NCBI RefSeq assembly: GCF_006740685.1
Contig: NZ_CP035425.1
Coordinates: 1,403,687 to 1,467,686 of the forward strand
Direction of reading: 5' to 3'
DNA length: 64,000 nt
From: Candidatus Nitrosopumilus sp. SW
Lineage (GTDB): Archaea; Thermoproteota; Nitrososphaeria; Nitrososphaerales; Nitrosopumilaceae
Below are positions 53,949 to 63,676 of this stretch, one piece after another (within the stretch, counting starts at the first letter, position 1; each line of letters begins with the position of its first letter). Made by a program: the position numbers and the translations under genes. Below the pieces are notes generated by a model that saw only the letters and a program-made list of their open reading frames with translations, made no database searches and was not told the origin of the DNA.

Positions 53949-54224
53949 TTAGATCTTAATCCTCTTTGTTCCCTTCCCAGCACTGATATAATGACCCTTA
54001 AAGTCTGCTGGAAGAGTTGGTTTTTCCAATTCAGAGAGATTGATCTTTTTTGTACCCTTGTTTGCCATGATCATAAGATTTCCTGCAAGCTTTAGTCTAT
54101 CTTCATTTACTTTGTTTGTATTTTTCCCCATATACTCAGCTGGCAAAACTGGTTTTTCTTCAGTTGCTGTTCCTCTCTCTTTGGTGTGGCGTACCACGAT
54201 TGTGTCAATGAAATTTATGCCCAT
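53949..54224 (-). CDS. Hypothetical protein with internal repeat
   Basis: The 91-aa basic protein has two similar stretches: EEKPVLPAEYMGKN (about 22-35) and LEKPTLPADFKGHY (about 66-79), each followed by Lys/Thr-rich segments, ending GTKRIKI. It has no Cys and no membrane span. It may bind nucleic acid. Divergent from ilvC. Confidence 0.55.
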   Translation of the reverse strand: MGINFIDTIVVRHTKERGTATEEKPVLPAEYMGKNTNKVNEDRLKLAGNLMIMANKGTKKINLSELEKPTLPADFKGHYISAGKGTKRIKI

Positions 54225-54346
54225 CTCATTATGTTAAGTAAGTATGAAGATAATAAGATAACAGCATTTTTTTGTAGTTATTTGTAGCCATTTCATTCGT
54301 CAAATGTTTTTCATAGTTAATATTTGCAATAAAATCTGCCAAAATC

Positions 54347-55345
54347 ATGGCACAAACATGGAAAGATACCGATATCAGTCTTGATCCGATAAAAGATCAA
54401 ACAATTGCTGTAATTGGTTATGGAATTCAAGGTGATGCTCAAGCAAACAACATGAAAGACTCTGGTCTTAATGTTATAATCGGTCTTAAAGAAGGCGGTA
54501 ATAGCTGGAAAAAAGCCGAAGCTGATGGTCACAAAGTAATGTCAGTAGCAGATGCCACAAAACAGGCAGACATTATTCATATACTGATTCCAGATATGAT
54601 TCAAGGTCAAGTATACAAAGATGAAATCGGACCAAATCTTTCTGAAGGAAAAGCATTGTCATTTTCTCATGCAGCTGCAATCTATTGGAAATGGATTGAA
54701 GCACCAAACAATGTTGATTTAATCATGATTGCACCAAAAGGACCTGGTTCCAAAGTAAGAGAAACATATCTTGATAATTTTGGAACTCCAGCTATTGTTG
54801 CAGTTGAACAAGACTTTACAGGAAAAGCTTGGGATAGAACATTGGGAATTGCAAAAGCAATTGGAAGTGCAAGAGCCGGATTAATCAAAACTGCTTTCAA
54901 AGAAGAAGTAGAAACTGATTGGTTTGGTGAACAAGCAGACCTTTGTGGTGGTGCAGCTTCTATGGTGACAAACGCATTTGAAACTCTAGTTGAAGCAGGA
55001 TATCAACCAGAAATTGCATACTTTGAAGTCCTACATGAACTCAAACTCATTGTAGATATGATTCAAAGATATGGTATCAATGGAATGTGGAGACGTGTAA
55101 GTGAAACTGCAAGATATGGCGGTTTAACACGTGGACCAATGGTGATGGATTCTGCAAACAAAGAGAACATGAAAAAAGTTCTAACCATGATTCAAGATGG
55201 TACATTCAACAACGAGTGGATTTCTGAATACCAGAAAAATGGTAAAGATGCATTTGACAAATACATGAAACAATATGACGAACACCAAATTGAAAAAGTT
55301 GGTAAAGAAATGCGTAAAATGATGTGGCCTGATTCCACAGAATAA
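54347..55345 (+). CDS. ilvC: Ketol-acid reductoisomerase
   Basis: The 332-aa enzyme catalyses the second common step of branched-chain amino-acid synthesis, NAD(P)H- and Mg-dependent. The Rossmann motif is AVIGYGIQGDAQANNMKDSG; Mg ligands lie in the DLCGGAASMVTNAFETLVEAGY region and EVLHELKLIVDMI. It is a class I (short) form with the full knotted domain. No other ilv gene is adjacent. Confidence 0.97.
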   Translation: MAQTWKDTDISLDPIKDQTIAVIGYGIQGDAQANNMKDSGLNVIIGLKEGGNSWKKAEADGHKVMSVADATKQADIIHILIPDMIQGQVYKDEIGPNLSEGKALSFSHAAAIYWKWIEAPNNVDLIMIAPKGPGSKVRETYLDNFGTPAIVAVEQDFTGKAWDRTLGIAKAIGSARAGLIKTAFKEEVETDWFGEQADLCGGAASMVTNAFETLVEAGYQPEIAYFEVLHELKLIVDMIQRYGINGMWRRVSETARYGGLTRGPMVMDSANKENMKKVLTMIQDGTFNNEWISEYQKNGKDAFDKYMKQYDEHQIEKVGKEMRKMMWPDSTE

Positions 55346-55355
55346 TTCTTTTTTC

Positions 55356-55778
55356 TTATATTTTTCTTAATTTACCTACACCTGTATTGATATGATCAAT
55401 AATTGTAGGTAATGGGGTACCAGGTCCAAATACGTGGTCAATACCAGCTTTAATCAAATCTTTATGATCAATTTCTGGAATTACTCCTCCGCCAACTACT
55501 AGAACATCGTTAATCTTTTTCTTTTTGAGGGCTTTGACTACTCTTGGGAATAATGTTCCATGTGCTCCATTAAGTAAACTCATTGCAATTGCATCTACAT
55601 CTTCATCTTCTGCAATTTGTGCAACTCTCTCTGGAGTCGCAAATAATCCTGAATAGATAACTTCCATTCCTGCATCTCTGAATGCTCTACACAACACAAG
55701 TGCTCCTCTATCGTGTCCATCTAGACCCAATTTTGCAACTAAAATCTTGATGTTTCTTGTTTGCGTCTTCTGTTTCAT
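55356..55778 (-). CDS. Methylmalonyl-CoA mutase, B12-binding small subunit
   Basis: The 140-aa stand-alone cobalamin domain has the motif LGLDGHDRGALVLCRAF (D-x-H-x2-G) with S-L in AMSLLNGAHG and GG in VVGGGVIP. It pairs with the large subunit at 59749. Both act in the 3HP/4HB cycle, turning methylmalonyl-CoA into succinyl-CoA. The gene is separated from the large subunit by three genes and lies on the other strand. Its 3' end faces ilvC across 10 nt. Confidence 0.95.
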   Translation of the reverse strand: MKQKTQTRNIKILVAKLGLDGHDRGALVLCRAFRDAGMEVIYSGLFATPERVAQIAEDEDVDAIAMSLLNGAHGTLFPRVVKALKKKKINDVLVVGGGVIPEIDHKDLIKAGIDHVFGPGTPLPTIIDHINTGVGKLRKI

Positions 55779-55879
55779 GATATTATTCGATATTTTGTAT
55801 ATTTTAAAGGCTTTATTTGATTTTCTGATTTGCTTTTTAATAGAAAATCTACTTAAAGAGTATCATAGTCACCCCAAAC

Positions 55880-58372
55880 GTGGACGTTAATCCCATAAAT
55901 TATGAATTAACATTTGAGCCCGATCTTAAAAAATTCACATTCTTGGGAACTGAAACTATTATTGTTTCCTGTAAAAAGACAACAAATCTAATTTCTATGG
56001 ATTGTGCAGAAATTAAAATCAAATCCTGTACTGTGACATCTGGCTCTAAAATAATAAAATCAATTCCAAAAACTGATGAGAAAAAAGAGAGACTATCAAT
56101 AAAATTGGGAGAAAAAATCAAAGGCAAGGCAACAATCCATCTTGAGTTTCAAGGAATTCTAAATGATCGATTGTTGGGATTTTATCGCAGTCAGTATAAA
56201 CAAGGTGGAAAAACAAAATATCTTGCAACCACTCAATTCGAGGCTGCTGATGCTAGAAGGGCATTTCCATGTTGGGATGAGCCTGAAGCAAAGGCAACAT
56301 TTGAAATTTCAATTATTGCTGACAACAAATTTACTGCTATATCAAATATGCCTGTTCAATCCAAGAAAAAACTCAAAAACAAAACTCTTTACAAATTTGA
56401 CAAAACACCTATCGTTTCAACTTATTTGATTTATCTGGGTGTTGGTGAATTTGAATATCTAACTGGAAAAACTGGTAAAGTGCAGATTAGAGTTGTAACA
56501 ACTAAAGGAAACAAATCAAAAGGAAAATACTCTCTAGACCTTGGAAAGAAACTATTAACATCTTATGAAAAATATTTTGGAATAAAATATCCTCTACCTA
56601 AATTAGATTTGATTGCAATCCCCGACTTTGCTGCAGGTGCAATGGAAAACTGGGGTGCTATAACATTTAGAGAAACAATTTTGTTATATGATCCTAAAAC
56701 ATCTTCAACTAGAACAAAACAATTCATTGCTGAAGTAATTTCACATGAAATTGCACACCAGTGGTTTGGTAATCTTGTAACAATGAAATGGTGGAATGAT
56801 TTGTGGTTAAACGAAAGTTTTGCAACATTTATGGCAACAAAGTTTGTTGACAAATTTTACCCTGAATGGAATCTTTGGGACCAATTCATTGAAGATGCAA
56901 TGAACACTGCGATGGGATTAGATGCTCTTAAGACAACTCATCCAATCGATGTTACTGTAAACTCTCCTGCTGAAATTCGAGAAATTTTTGATGCTATATC
57001 TTATGATAAAGGTGGATGTGTTTTGAGGATGCTTGAAAACTATGTTGGCGAGAAAAATTTTAGAGCGGGCCTCAAACAATATCTTTCTGAATTCAAGTAT
57101 GGTAATGCCAAAGGACAAGATTTGTGGGATGCAATTGGAAAAGCCTCCAAAATGCCAGTAAGTGCAATGGTTAATTCGTGGCTAAAACAGCCTGGATTTC
57201 CTCAAATTGATATCTCTCAAAAGAACAAAGATTTGATTATCAAACAAAATCGCTTTTTGATGGAGCCTACCAAAAAAACCCAAAAGGGATTGTGGCATGT
57301 TCCAATTACTTATGGTTTGGGAAACGAGACAAAGACAAAACTTTTGACAAAAAAATCCACCACTGTTAAAGCCCCAAATGGACCTGGATTCGTTGCAAAC
57401 ATTGGACGTACTGGATTTTATCGTGTAAAATATGATGATGGAATATTACTTGATCTCAAAATGTTAGTTGATCAAAAACAAATTACTCCTGTAGATAGAT
57501 GGGCAATACAAAACGATTTGTTTGCATTGTGCGTTGCAGGAAAAGAAGATGTTGAAAATTATTTGGATTTTTCTGATGCATATTTTGATGAGGATTCTTA
57601 CCTTCCACAAACAAATGTTGCCACAAATCTAAACTCTTTAGCATCTTTGACTTTCTTTGAAGATTATACCGAACAAATTAGGAGTTATGCCATCAATTAC
57701 TTTAGAAAGATTTTATCTAATCTTGGTTGGACTCCCCAAAAAACAGACAAACATACGGATGCATTTTTGAGAGGATTTACAATATTTGCATTAGGCAAAT
57801 TTGGAGATGAGCATGTACTTGAACAAGCACAAACTAAATTCAAAGAGTTTTTGAAAAACCCCTCATCACTTCACCCTGATATTAGAGAAACTGTTTTTTC
57901 ACTTGTTGCATGGACTGGTAATGCAAAGACCCACTCACAATTAGTAACATTATACAAAAAAGCAAAAACCACTGAAGAAAAATTAAGATTCTTAGGTGCA
58001 ATGTGTAGTTTCCAAAATGAAAAACTACTAATCAAAACATTACAATTTTCCCAAACATCTGAAGTTCGTTCTCAAAACATGCAGTTACCTATTATGAGAA
58101 TTGCTGCAAATCCTTATGGAAAGAAAATTCTTTGGCCTTGGCTAAAGAAGAATTGGGGTAAATTAAGCAAAAAAGTAGGACATGGTAATCCCTTGTTTAA
58201 CAGAATTGTTGCAAGTATCGCATTAGTTGCAGATGATTCTATGGAAAAGGACATCAAATCATTCTTCAAATCTAATCCTACACCTGGAACTGAAAGAACC
58301 CAAGCCCAAACAATTGAAAAAATTCGAATTTACTCAAAATTCTTACGTCAGATGAGAAAAGAATTCAAATAA
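55880..58372 (+). CDS. M1 family aminopeptidase (tricorn-factor/PepN type)
   Basis: The 830-aa zinc peptidase has GAMEN at 253-257, HEIAHQWFGN with H289-E290-x2-H293 and E312 as third ligand. An N-terminal beta domain and a large helical C-terminal domain (about 430-830) flank the catalytic core. It is probably cytosolic (no signal peptide), finishing peptide degradation. The start is GTG 55880, just after a TATA-like TACTTAAAGA. The next gene begins 1 nt after the stop. Confidence 0.93.
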   Translation: MDVNPINYELTFEPDLKKFTFLGTETIIVSCKKTTNLISMDCAEIKIKSCTVTSGSKIIKSIPKTDEKKERLSIKLGEKIKGKATIHLEFQGILNDRLLGFYRSQYKQGGKTKYLATTQFEAADARRAFPCWDEPEAKATFEISIIADNKFTAISNMPVQSKKKLKNKTLYKFDKTPIVSTYLIYLGVGEFEYLTGKTGKVQIRVVTTKGNKSKGKYSLDLGKKLLTSYEKYFGIKYPLPKLDLIAIPDFAAGAMENWGAITFRETILLYDPKTSSTRTKQFIAEVISHEIAHQWFGNLVTMKWWNDLWLNESFATFMATKFVDKFYPEWNLWDQFIEDAMNTAMGLDALKTTHPIDVTVNSPAEIREIFDAISYDKGGCVLRMLENYVGEKNFRAGLKQYLSEFKYGNAKGQDLWDAIGKASKMPVSAMVNSWLKQPGFPQIDISQKNKDLIIKQNRFLMEPTKKTQKGLWHVPITYGLGNETKTKLLTKKSTTVKAPNGPGFVANIGRTGFYRVKYDDGILLDLKMLVDQKQITPVDRWAIQNDLFALCVAGKEDVENYLDFSDAYFDEDSYLPQTNVATNLNSLASLTFFEDYTEQIRSYAINYFRKILSNLGWTPQKTDKHTDAFLRGFTIFALGKFGDEHVLEQAQTKFKEFLKNPSSLHPDIRETVFSLVAWTGNAKTHSQLVTLYKKAKTTEEKLRFLGAMCSFQNEKLLIKTLQFSQTSEVRSQNMQLPIMRIAANPYGKKILWPWLKKNWGKLSKKVGHGNPLFNRIVASIALVADDSMEKDIKSFFKSNPTPGTERTQAQTIEKIRIYSKFLRQMRKEFK

Positions 58373-58373
58373 T

Positions 58374-58781
58374 ATGGCAAGAAAACTTCTCTCCCCAATC
58401 TTTTTAGGAGTATTTACTGTTCTTGCAATACTGTTTTTGACTGGCGGTGGTAATGATGACAAGGATGAACTTCGTAAGACATTTCAGGTTGATGCAGTAT
58501 ACTATGATACAGGACATGTAGAAGTTGCGTTTTTTGATAAATCCGAAAAAACTGATTCTGTAGTAATGGAAATTCTTGGAATGGAGGAGACATTTCAAAA
58601 ATCATTCTATAATCATGAATTCATTGAAATTGTTCCATTTCCAAATGAACCAAAATATGGTTGGGAAATTCATCCTGTTGTTTTAGAAATAGAACATCCT
58701 GAACTAGGACATGTTCAACTGAAAACCGAGATACATCCATTAGGTGATCCTGTTCCCCCTGTGATTTATTCAAGACCCTAG
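58374..58781 (+). CDS. Membrane-anchored hypothetical protein
   Basis: The 135-aa protein has an N-terminal signal/anchor (about 5-24, LLSPIFLGVFTVLAILFLTGG) followed by an acidic, beta-rich external domain (HVEVAFFDKSEK; VVLEIEHPELGHVQLKTEI). It follows the M1 gene after one base, so it is probably in its operon. No family was recognised. Confidence 0.6.
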   Translation: MARKLLSPIFLGVFTVLAILFLTGGGNDDKDELRKTFQVDAVYYDTGHVEVAFFDKSEKTDSVVMEILGMEETFQKSFYNHEFIEIVPFPNEPKYGWEIHPVVLEIEHPELGHVQLKTEIHPLGDPVPPVIYSRP

Positions 58782-58824
58782 ATCACACACAAGATTTTAT
58801 TGCACCTCTAAAAACTACTTTGTA

Positions 58825-59742
58825 TTGGATTTACTTGTTGACTTGAAGAAAGGAAAACGTGGAGCAATTGCAAAAGCCATCACTATAGTTGAAAATGATC
58901 AAAAGGAATCAAAAAAACTATTAAAGAAAATTTTCAAAAATACTGGAACTTCGATTATTATTGGAATAACTGGACCTGCTGGTGCTGGAAAAAGTTCCCT
59001 GATAAACAAAACTGCAGTTGCAATGAAAAAACTAGGCACAAAACCTGCAGTTTTGGCAGTAGACCCAACTAGTCATGTAACCGGTGGTGCAATTTTGGGT
59101 GATAGAGTTAGAATGACTGAATCAACTGATTCAGGAACTTACATACGTAGTATTGCATCTCGTGGTGCAACAGGAGCTGTATCTCGTTCCCTCAGAAACA
59201 GTATTCGTGTTTTAGAATATGCAGGATTTAATCCCATTATAATTGAAAGTGTAGGGGCTGGACAAACGGAAGTCGAAATATCTAATATTGCCGATATCAC
59301 TGTTGTAGTCTTTAATCCAAACACAGGTGACAGTATACAAACAATCAAAGCTGGTCTTACTGAAATTGGAGATATCTATCTTGTAAACAAAAGTGATCTT
59401 AGTGGAACAAATCAACTATTTGATGCAGTACGTGATTTTATTGGTGATTCTGAGAGAAATCCTGCAATTCTTAAAACTTCGGTAAAAAAGAATACTGGAA
59501 TTACCGAATTTGCAAAAACTCTCAAAAATATGATGGCATTAAAAAAGAAGTCCAAACAACAAAAGGATCAAGAACGACTAGAAGCCGAACTAAAAGATAT
59601 TGTTTTAAATAACATACGTGAAAAGATTGATGACATGTTAGATTCTGATAAAACATTTGCAAAATATTTAAAGAAATTACAATCAAAGGAAATTGATCCA
59701 TTTGATGCAGGAGATAAAATTACAAAATCAATGCTAAAGTGA
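58825..59742 (+). CDS. meaB: MeaB/ArgK-type G-protein chaperone of methylmalonyl-CoA mutase
   Basis: The 305-aa protein has the P-loop GITGPAGAGKSSLINK, base-contact region LVNKSD, Walker-type VDPTSHVTGGAILGDRVRM and ESVGAGQTEVEI switch, all diagnostic of the family. It loads or protects AdoCbl on the mutase. TTG 58825 is the start. It lies 6 nt before the large mutase subunit and is followed by the epimerase, a functional operon. Confidence 0.95.
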   Translation: MDLLVDLKKGKRGAIAKAITIVENDQKESKKLLKKIFKNTGTSIIIGITGPAGAGKSSLINKTAVAMKKLGTKPAVLAVDPTSHVTGGAILGDRVRMTESTDSGTYIRSIASRGATGAVSRSLRNSIRVLEYAGFNPIIIESVGAGQTEVEISNIADITVVVFNPNTGDSIQTIKAGLTEIGDIYLVNKSDLSGTNQLFDAVRDFIGDSERNPAILKTSVKKNTGITEFAKTLKNMMALKKKSKQQKDQERLEAELKDIVLNNIREKIDDMLDSDKTFAKYLKKLQSKEIDPFDAGDKITKSMLK

Positions 59743-59748
59743 TGAATA

Positions 59749-61347
59749 ATGGCGGCAAAAAAATCAAAACCAAAACAACCTGAAAAGAAAATCTTTACCG
59801 ATTCTAATTTCCCAGTAAAACGAATCTATCAAAAATCATCAAAGAAACGCCCAACAGAGGACTCGGGAAAATATCCATTTACACGTGGAATTCATCCTGG
59901 AATGTTCCGTGATAGATTCTGGACTATGAGACAATACTCTGGATTTGGTGATGCTAAGCTTACAAATGAGCGATTCAAGTTTATGCTTGAAAAGGGTCAA
60001 ACTGGACTCTCTATGGCTTTTGATCTTCCGACACAAATTGGATATGATTCTGATTCTCCTCAAGCAGAAGGTGAAGTCGGCAAAGTCGGAGTTTCTATTA
60101 CTTCTATCAAAGATATGATGACTGCCTTTGATGGTATTCCTCTTGGAAAGGTTAGTTCTTCAATGACAATTAATTCTACAGCTTCAACATTACTTGCATA
60201 TTATATTGCAGTTGGAGAATCTCAAGGATTCAAAAGTCACGAACTACGTGGAACAACTCAAAATGATATTCTCAAAGAATACATTGCAAGAAATACTTAC
60301 ATCTATCCTCCGCAACCTTCTATGAGATTAATCGGTGACATGATTGGTTATTGTGCAGAAAAAGTTCCTTCGTGGTACCCTGTGTCTATTTCTGGTTATC
60401 ATATGAGAGAAGCAGGATGTACTGCAACACAAGAAGTTGCATTTACTCTAGCAAATGCAATAGCATACATTCAAACTTGTTTGGATAAGGGATTGAAAAT
60501 TGATGACTTTGCACCTCGTTTATCATTCTTCTTTTGTTGTACAATCGAATTCTTTGAAGAAGTTGCAAAGTTTAGAGTCGCAAGAAAAGTTTATGCAAAA
60601 ATTCTCAAAGAAATGTTTCATGCAAAAAATCCAAGGTCATTGCAACTAAAATTCCATACTCAAACTAGTGGTGAATCACTTACTGCACAACAACCTGATA
60701 ATAACATTATTCGTGTAGCTATTCAAACAATGGCTGCAGTTGCTGGTGGTACACAATCACTTCATACAAACTCTAGAGATGAAGCATTAGCACTTCCTAC
60801 ACAGGAATCTGCAAAAATAGCCTTGAGAACCCAGCAAATTGTTGCACATGAGAGTGGAATCACAAAGACTGCTGACCCACTTGGTGGTTCTTACTACCTT
60901 GAGGAATTAACAGACCAAATTGAAGAGGGTGTGTGGAAATATCTCAAAAAAATCCAGAAGATGGGTGGCTCTGTAAAGGCAATTGAAAAAGGATTCTTCC
61001 AGTCTGAAATTAGAGCAAACGCATATCGTTTAAAGAAAGAGGCTGATGACGGAGAAAGAATTCTAGTTGGTGTTAACAAATATGTCGAAGAAGAAGAACA
61101 ACCAGAACTACTTAGAATTGGTGGTAAAGTTGAGATTCAACAGAAAAAAGCATTAAAACAATTACGCGCATCCCGTGACAAAAAGAAATGGGAAAAGGCA
61201 TTATCTGCAATGCAAAGTGCAGCAGATACTGATGATAATCTTATGCCTTACATTATCACTGCAGCAAAATCTTATGCTACTACTGGTGAAATTAGCAATG
61301 CATTTCGTGAAGTATTTGGTGAATATCGTCCAAAAGAGGTATTTTAG
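59749..61347 (+). CDS. Methylmalonyl-CoA mutase, large (catalytic) subunit
   Basis: The 532-aa TIM-barrel subunit has TMRQYSGFGDAKLTNERF and MAFDLPTQIGYDSDSPQAEG at its start. The Tyr after Arg-Gln (Y63) favours methylmalonyl over isobutyryl substrates, which have Phe. Late motifs HTNSRDEALALPT and TADPLGGSYYLEELTDQIE are typical. The B12 domain is a separate protein (55356). It interconverts methylmalonyl-CoA and succinyl-CoA in the 3HP/4HB cycle. Confidence 0.96.
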   Translation: MAAKKSKPKQPEKKIFTDSNFPVKRIYQKSSKKRPTEDSGKYPFTRGIHPGMFRDRFWTMRQYSGFGDAKLTNERFKFMLEKGQTGLSMAFDLPTQIGYDSDSPQAEGEVGKVGVSITSIKDMMTAFDGIPLGKVSSSMTINSTASTLLAYYIAVGESQGFKSHELRGTTQNDILKEYIARNTYIYPPQPSMRLIGDMIGYCAEKVPSWYPVSISGYHMREAGCTATQEVAFTLANAIAYIQTCLDKGLKIDDFAPRLSFFFCCTIEFFEEVAKFRVARKVYAKILKEMFHAKNPRSLQLKFHTQTSGESLTAQQPDNNIIRVAIQTMAAVAGGTQSLHTNSRDEALALPTQESAKIALRTQQIVAHESGITKTADPLGGSYYLEELTDQIEEGVWKYLKKIQKMGGSVKAIEKGFFQSEIRANAYRLKKEADDGERILVGVNKYVEEEEQPELLRIGGKVEIQQKKALKQLRASRDKKKWEKALSAMQSAADTDDNLMPYIITAAKSYATTGEISNAFREVFGEYRPKEVF

Positions 61348-61743
61348 ATGAAGATTGATCATATTGCAATTGCCGTAAATGATGTAGAGGAATCTGCTAA
61401 AGTTTACCAGCAAGCTTTAGGTGTAGACTCTGTAGAATTTGAAACAGTAGAGTCTGAAGGAGTCAAAGTTGCAATTATTCATTTAGAAAATGGCCGTGTT
61501 GAATTAATGCAACCAACAAATGACAATAGTCCCATCAAAAAATTCTTGGAGAAAAAAGGGCAAGGACTACATCACATGGCACTTGAAACTGATAACATCG
61601 AAGGTGAAGTAGAAAGAATGGAAGGATGTGGGATTCAATTTCTAGGACAAATCAGACCTGGTTCTGCAGGGACCAAAGTTACCTTTATTCATCCAAAATC
61701 ACTTCATGGTGTTTTGGCTGAACTTTGCTCTCATCCAAAATAG
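61348..61743 (+). CDS. mce: Methylmalonyl-CoA epimerase
   Basis: The 131-aa vicinal-oxygen-chelate fold has two beta-alpha-beta3 halves. The metal site is suggested by IDHIAIAVNDVEESA, GLHHMALETDNIEGE and VTFIHPKSLHGVLAELC. It interconverts R and S methylmalonyl-CoA before the mutase. ATG directly follows the mutase stop, so the genes are fully coupled. Confidence 0.95.
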   Translation: MKIDHIAIAVNDVEESAKVYQQALGVDSVEFETVESEGVKVAIIHLENGRVELMQPTNDNSPIKKFLEKKGQGLHHMALETDNIEGEVERMEGCGIQFLGQIRPGSAGTKVTFIHPKSLHGVLAELCSHPK

Positions 61744-61786
61744 ATTTGAAGCAACTACTAAATTCCAGTGAGTTGTGTGTGAAGAC

Positions 61787-63676
61787 ATGAAAATTCGTAC
61801 TCAATTGATATTTTTCTTTTCAATTATTATTATTCTCAGTGTTGGTATTTCTTCATACTTTGCAATCTCTTACACTGAATCAAGTATACTTGATGCTGAA
61901 ATTGCAAAAATGAATACTCATAATGCCGAAATTATGCATGAAATAGAAACTCTACATCAAAGAGCGTCAGAAGATCTTGTCTTTGCTTTGAAAAATCCAA
62001 AATTTGTAGAGTATTTTGAGTTGCCTGAAACTAAAGCTGGTAATGTATATGATGAAAATGGCGTCCTTCAATTCACTGAGAAACAACAAGAAATAAAGGA
62101 AGAATTAGAACGATGGACATATCATTTTCAAAATAAATTTGAAGTTGATGAGACTTGTTTAATTGATGCGACAGGACAAGAACATGCAAGATTGGTGTTG
62201 AGTCAAATAGAAATTAATGAAAATCTTTCTCCTGATGAAGCAACTGCTCCATTTTTTGAATCGTCCTTTATGAAACAAAAAAATGAAGTCCATGTACAAT
62301 ATCCTTATGTTTCTCCTGATACTGAAAGGTGGGTCTTTGCCTATACTTCTCCTGTGGAATTAGGTAATGGTCAAAAACCTGCAATCTATCACTTTGAAAT
62401 GCCTATGACTGTATTTGAAAAACTTCTTGATGGTCGTGATGGTAGAATGTTTGTTGTAGATCCTAACGGATACATAATTGCTGATACACAAGATACGGTG
62501 ACTGAAACAGTTTCCTCTTTTGAGCCTGAGAAACAATTTCCGTCATTTCAAACTGCTTTTGGTGATGATAGTCTAAATATTTTAAATGAAATGAAATTAA
62601 ATGAAATTGGCAGTGGTTCTTACTTTGATGGAACAGAAACACATTACTTTGTTTATGAACGTCTTTCAACATTTGATTGGATTTTGATTTATGAAAAACC
62701 TGAATCTTTAATGCTTGTTGGTCATACCACTCTTTCTGATTTACTTTTTACAATTGGAATAATTGCATTGTCTGTAACAATTATTGGCATTTTTAGTGTG
62801 ATTGTGATTTCTTCTAGAATTACAAGACCCATTACCAAACTAGCTGATGAAATATCTAAAGAAAACCCTGAACGTTTAGAAGAATTGGATGTATCTGATC
62901 CTGATATTGGCAAAATTTCTCACTCTGTAAATGATTTGATTCAGAAAATGAATTCGTATCAAGAAGAAATCCATCTACAAAACCAGGAACTTCTCATTCA
63001 AAAACAACAATTAGAAAGAATGGCAAAAATTGGAGAATCTGCATCAAAATTAGTTCATAATCTAAGAACCCCTTTGACTGTGATCAAAGCAACTGTGGAT
63101 TTGATTTACCATTCTTCAAAAGAATCCCTTGATGATGCTTCTATTGAAAAATTAGACCGAATTAAATCTGCTTCTGAAAATCTTGAAACCCAAATTCGTA
63201 GTGTTCTACAATATGTTCGTGAAAAACCTCTTGATATTCAGAATGTGAAACTGCGTGATTTGATTAATGATACTTTGAATACAATTCAAATTCCTTCATC
63301 TGTAAACGTGTCTGTAGAATGCTCTGATGATGTAATTCAATGTGATCCTGACAAACTTCAGATTGTTCTGATGAATATCATTAACAATGCACTTGAAGCA
63401 GTTGACAAATCTGGTAAAATCACCATATCTTCAAACAAGTCAAATCATGATAATCAAATTCAAATTAGTGACAATGGCCCCGGAATTCCTTCTGAAAATA
63501 TGGCCAAAATCTTTGATTCGCTATTTACTACAAAACCCTCTGGAACTGGCTTAGGATTGTCTTTTTGCAAGTCTGTTTTGGAACAACATGGTGGTTCAAT
63601 TACTGTATCCCAAAACCCCACGACGTTTACCATTTCATTACCTAAAAAATCTCTAGTTAAAAAATCAAAAGAGTAA
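61787..63676 (+). CDS. Membrane sensor histidine kinase with dCache-like external domain
   Basis: The protein has 629 aa from ATG 61787; a GTG at 61775 is possible. TM1 lies at about 3-26, an external double-PAS/dCache-like domain at about 30-310 (including a GRMFVVDPNGYIIADT segment), and TM2 at about 318-343 with HAMP after it. The H-box LVHNLRTPLTVI carries His424. ATPase motifs are NNALEA, DNGPGIP and GTGLGL. No response regulator is adjacent. The last residues (HGGSITVSQNPTTFTISLP) are strikingly like those of the PAS kinase at 7239. Confidence 0.92.
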   Translation: MKIRTQLIFFFSIIIILSVGISSYFAISYTESSILDAEIAKMNTHNAEIMHEIETLHQRASEDLVFALKNPKFVEYFELPETKAGNVYDENGVLQFTEKQQEIKEELERWTYHFQNKFEVDETCLIDATGQEHARLVLSQIEINENLSPDEATAPFFESSFMKQKNEVHVQYPYVSPDTERWVFAYTSPVELGNGQKPAIYHFEMPMTVFEKLLDGRDGRMFVVDPNGYIIADTQDTVTETVSSFEPEKQFPSFQTAFGDDSLNILNEMKLNEIGSGSYFDGTETHYFVYERLSTFDWILIYEKPESLMLVGHTTLSDLLFTIGIIALSVTIIGIFSVIVISSRITRPITKLADEISKENPERLEELDVSDPDIGKISHSVNDLIQKMNSYQEEIHLQNQELLIQKQQLERMAKIGESASKLVHNLRTPLTVIKATVDLIYHSSKESLDDASIEKLDRIKSASENLETQIRSVLQYVREKPLDIQNVKLRDLINDTLNTIQIPSSVNVSVECSDDVIQCDPDKLQIVLMNIINNALEAVDKSGKITISSNKSNHDNQIQISDNGPGIPSENMAKIFDSLFTTKPSGTGLGLSFCKSVLEQHGGSITVSQNPTTFTISLPKKSLVKKSKE

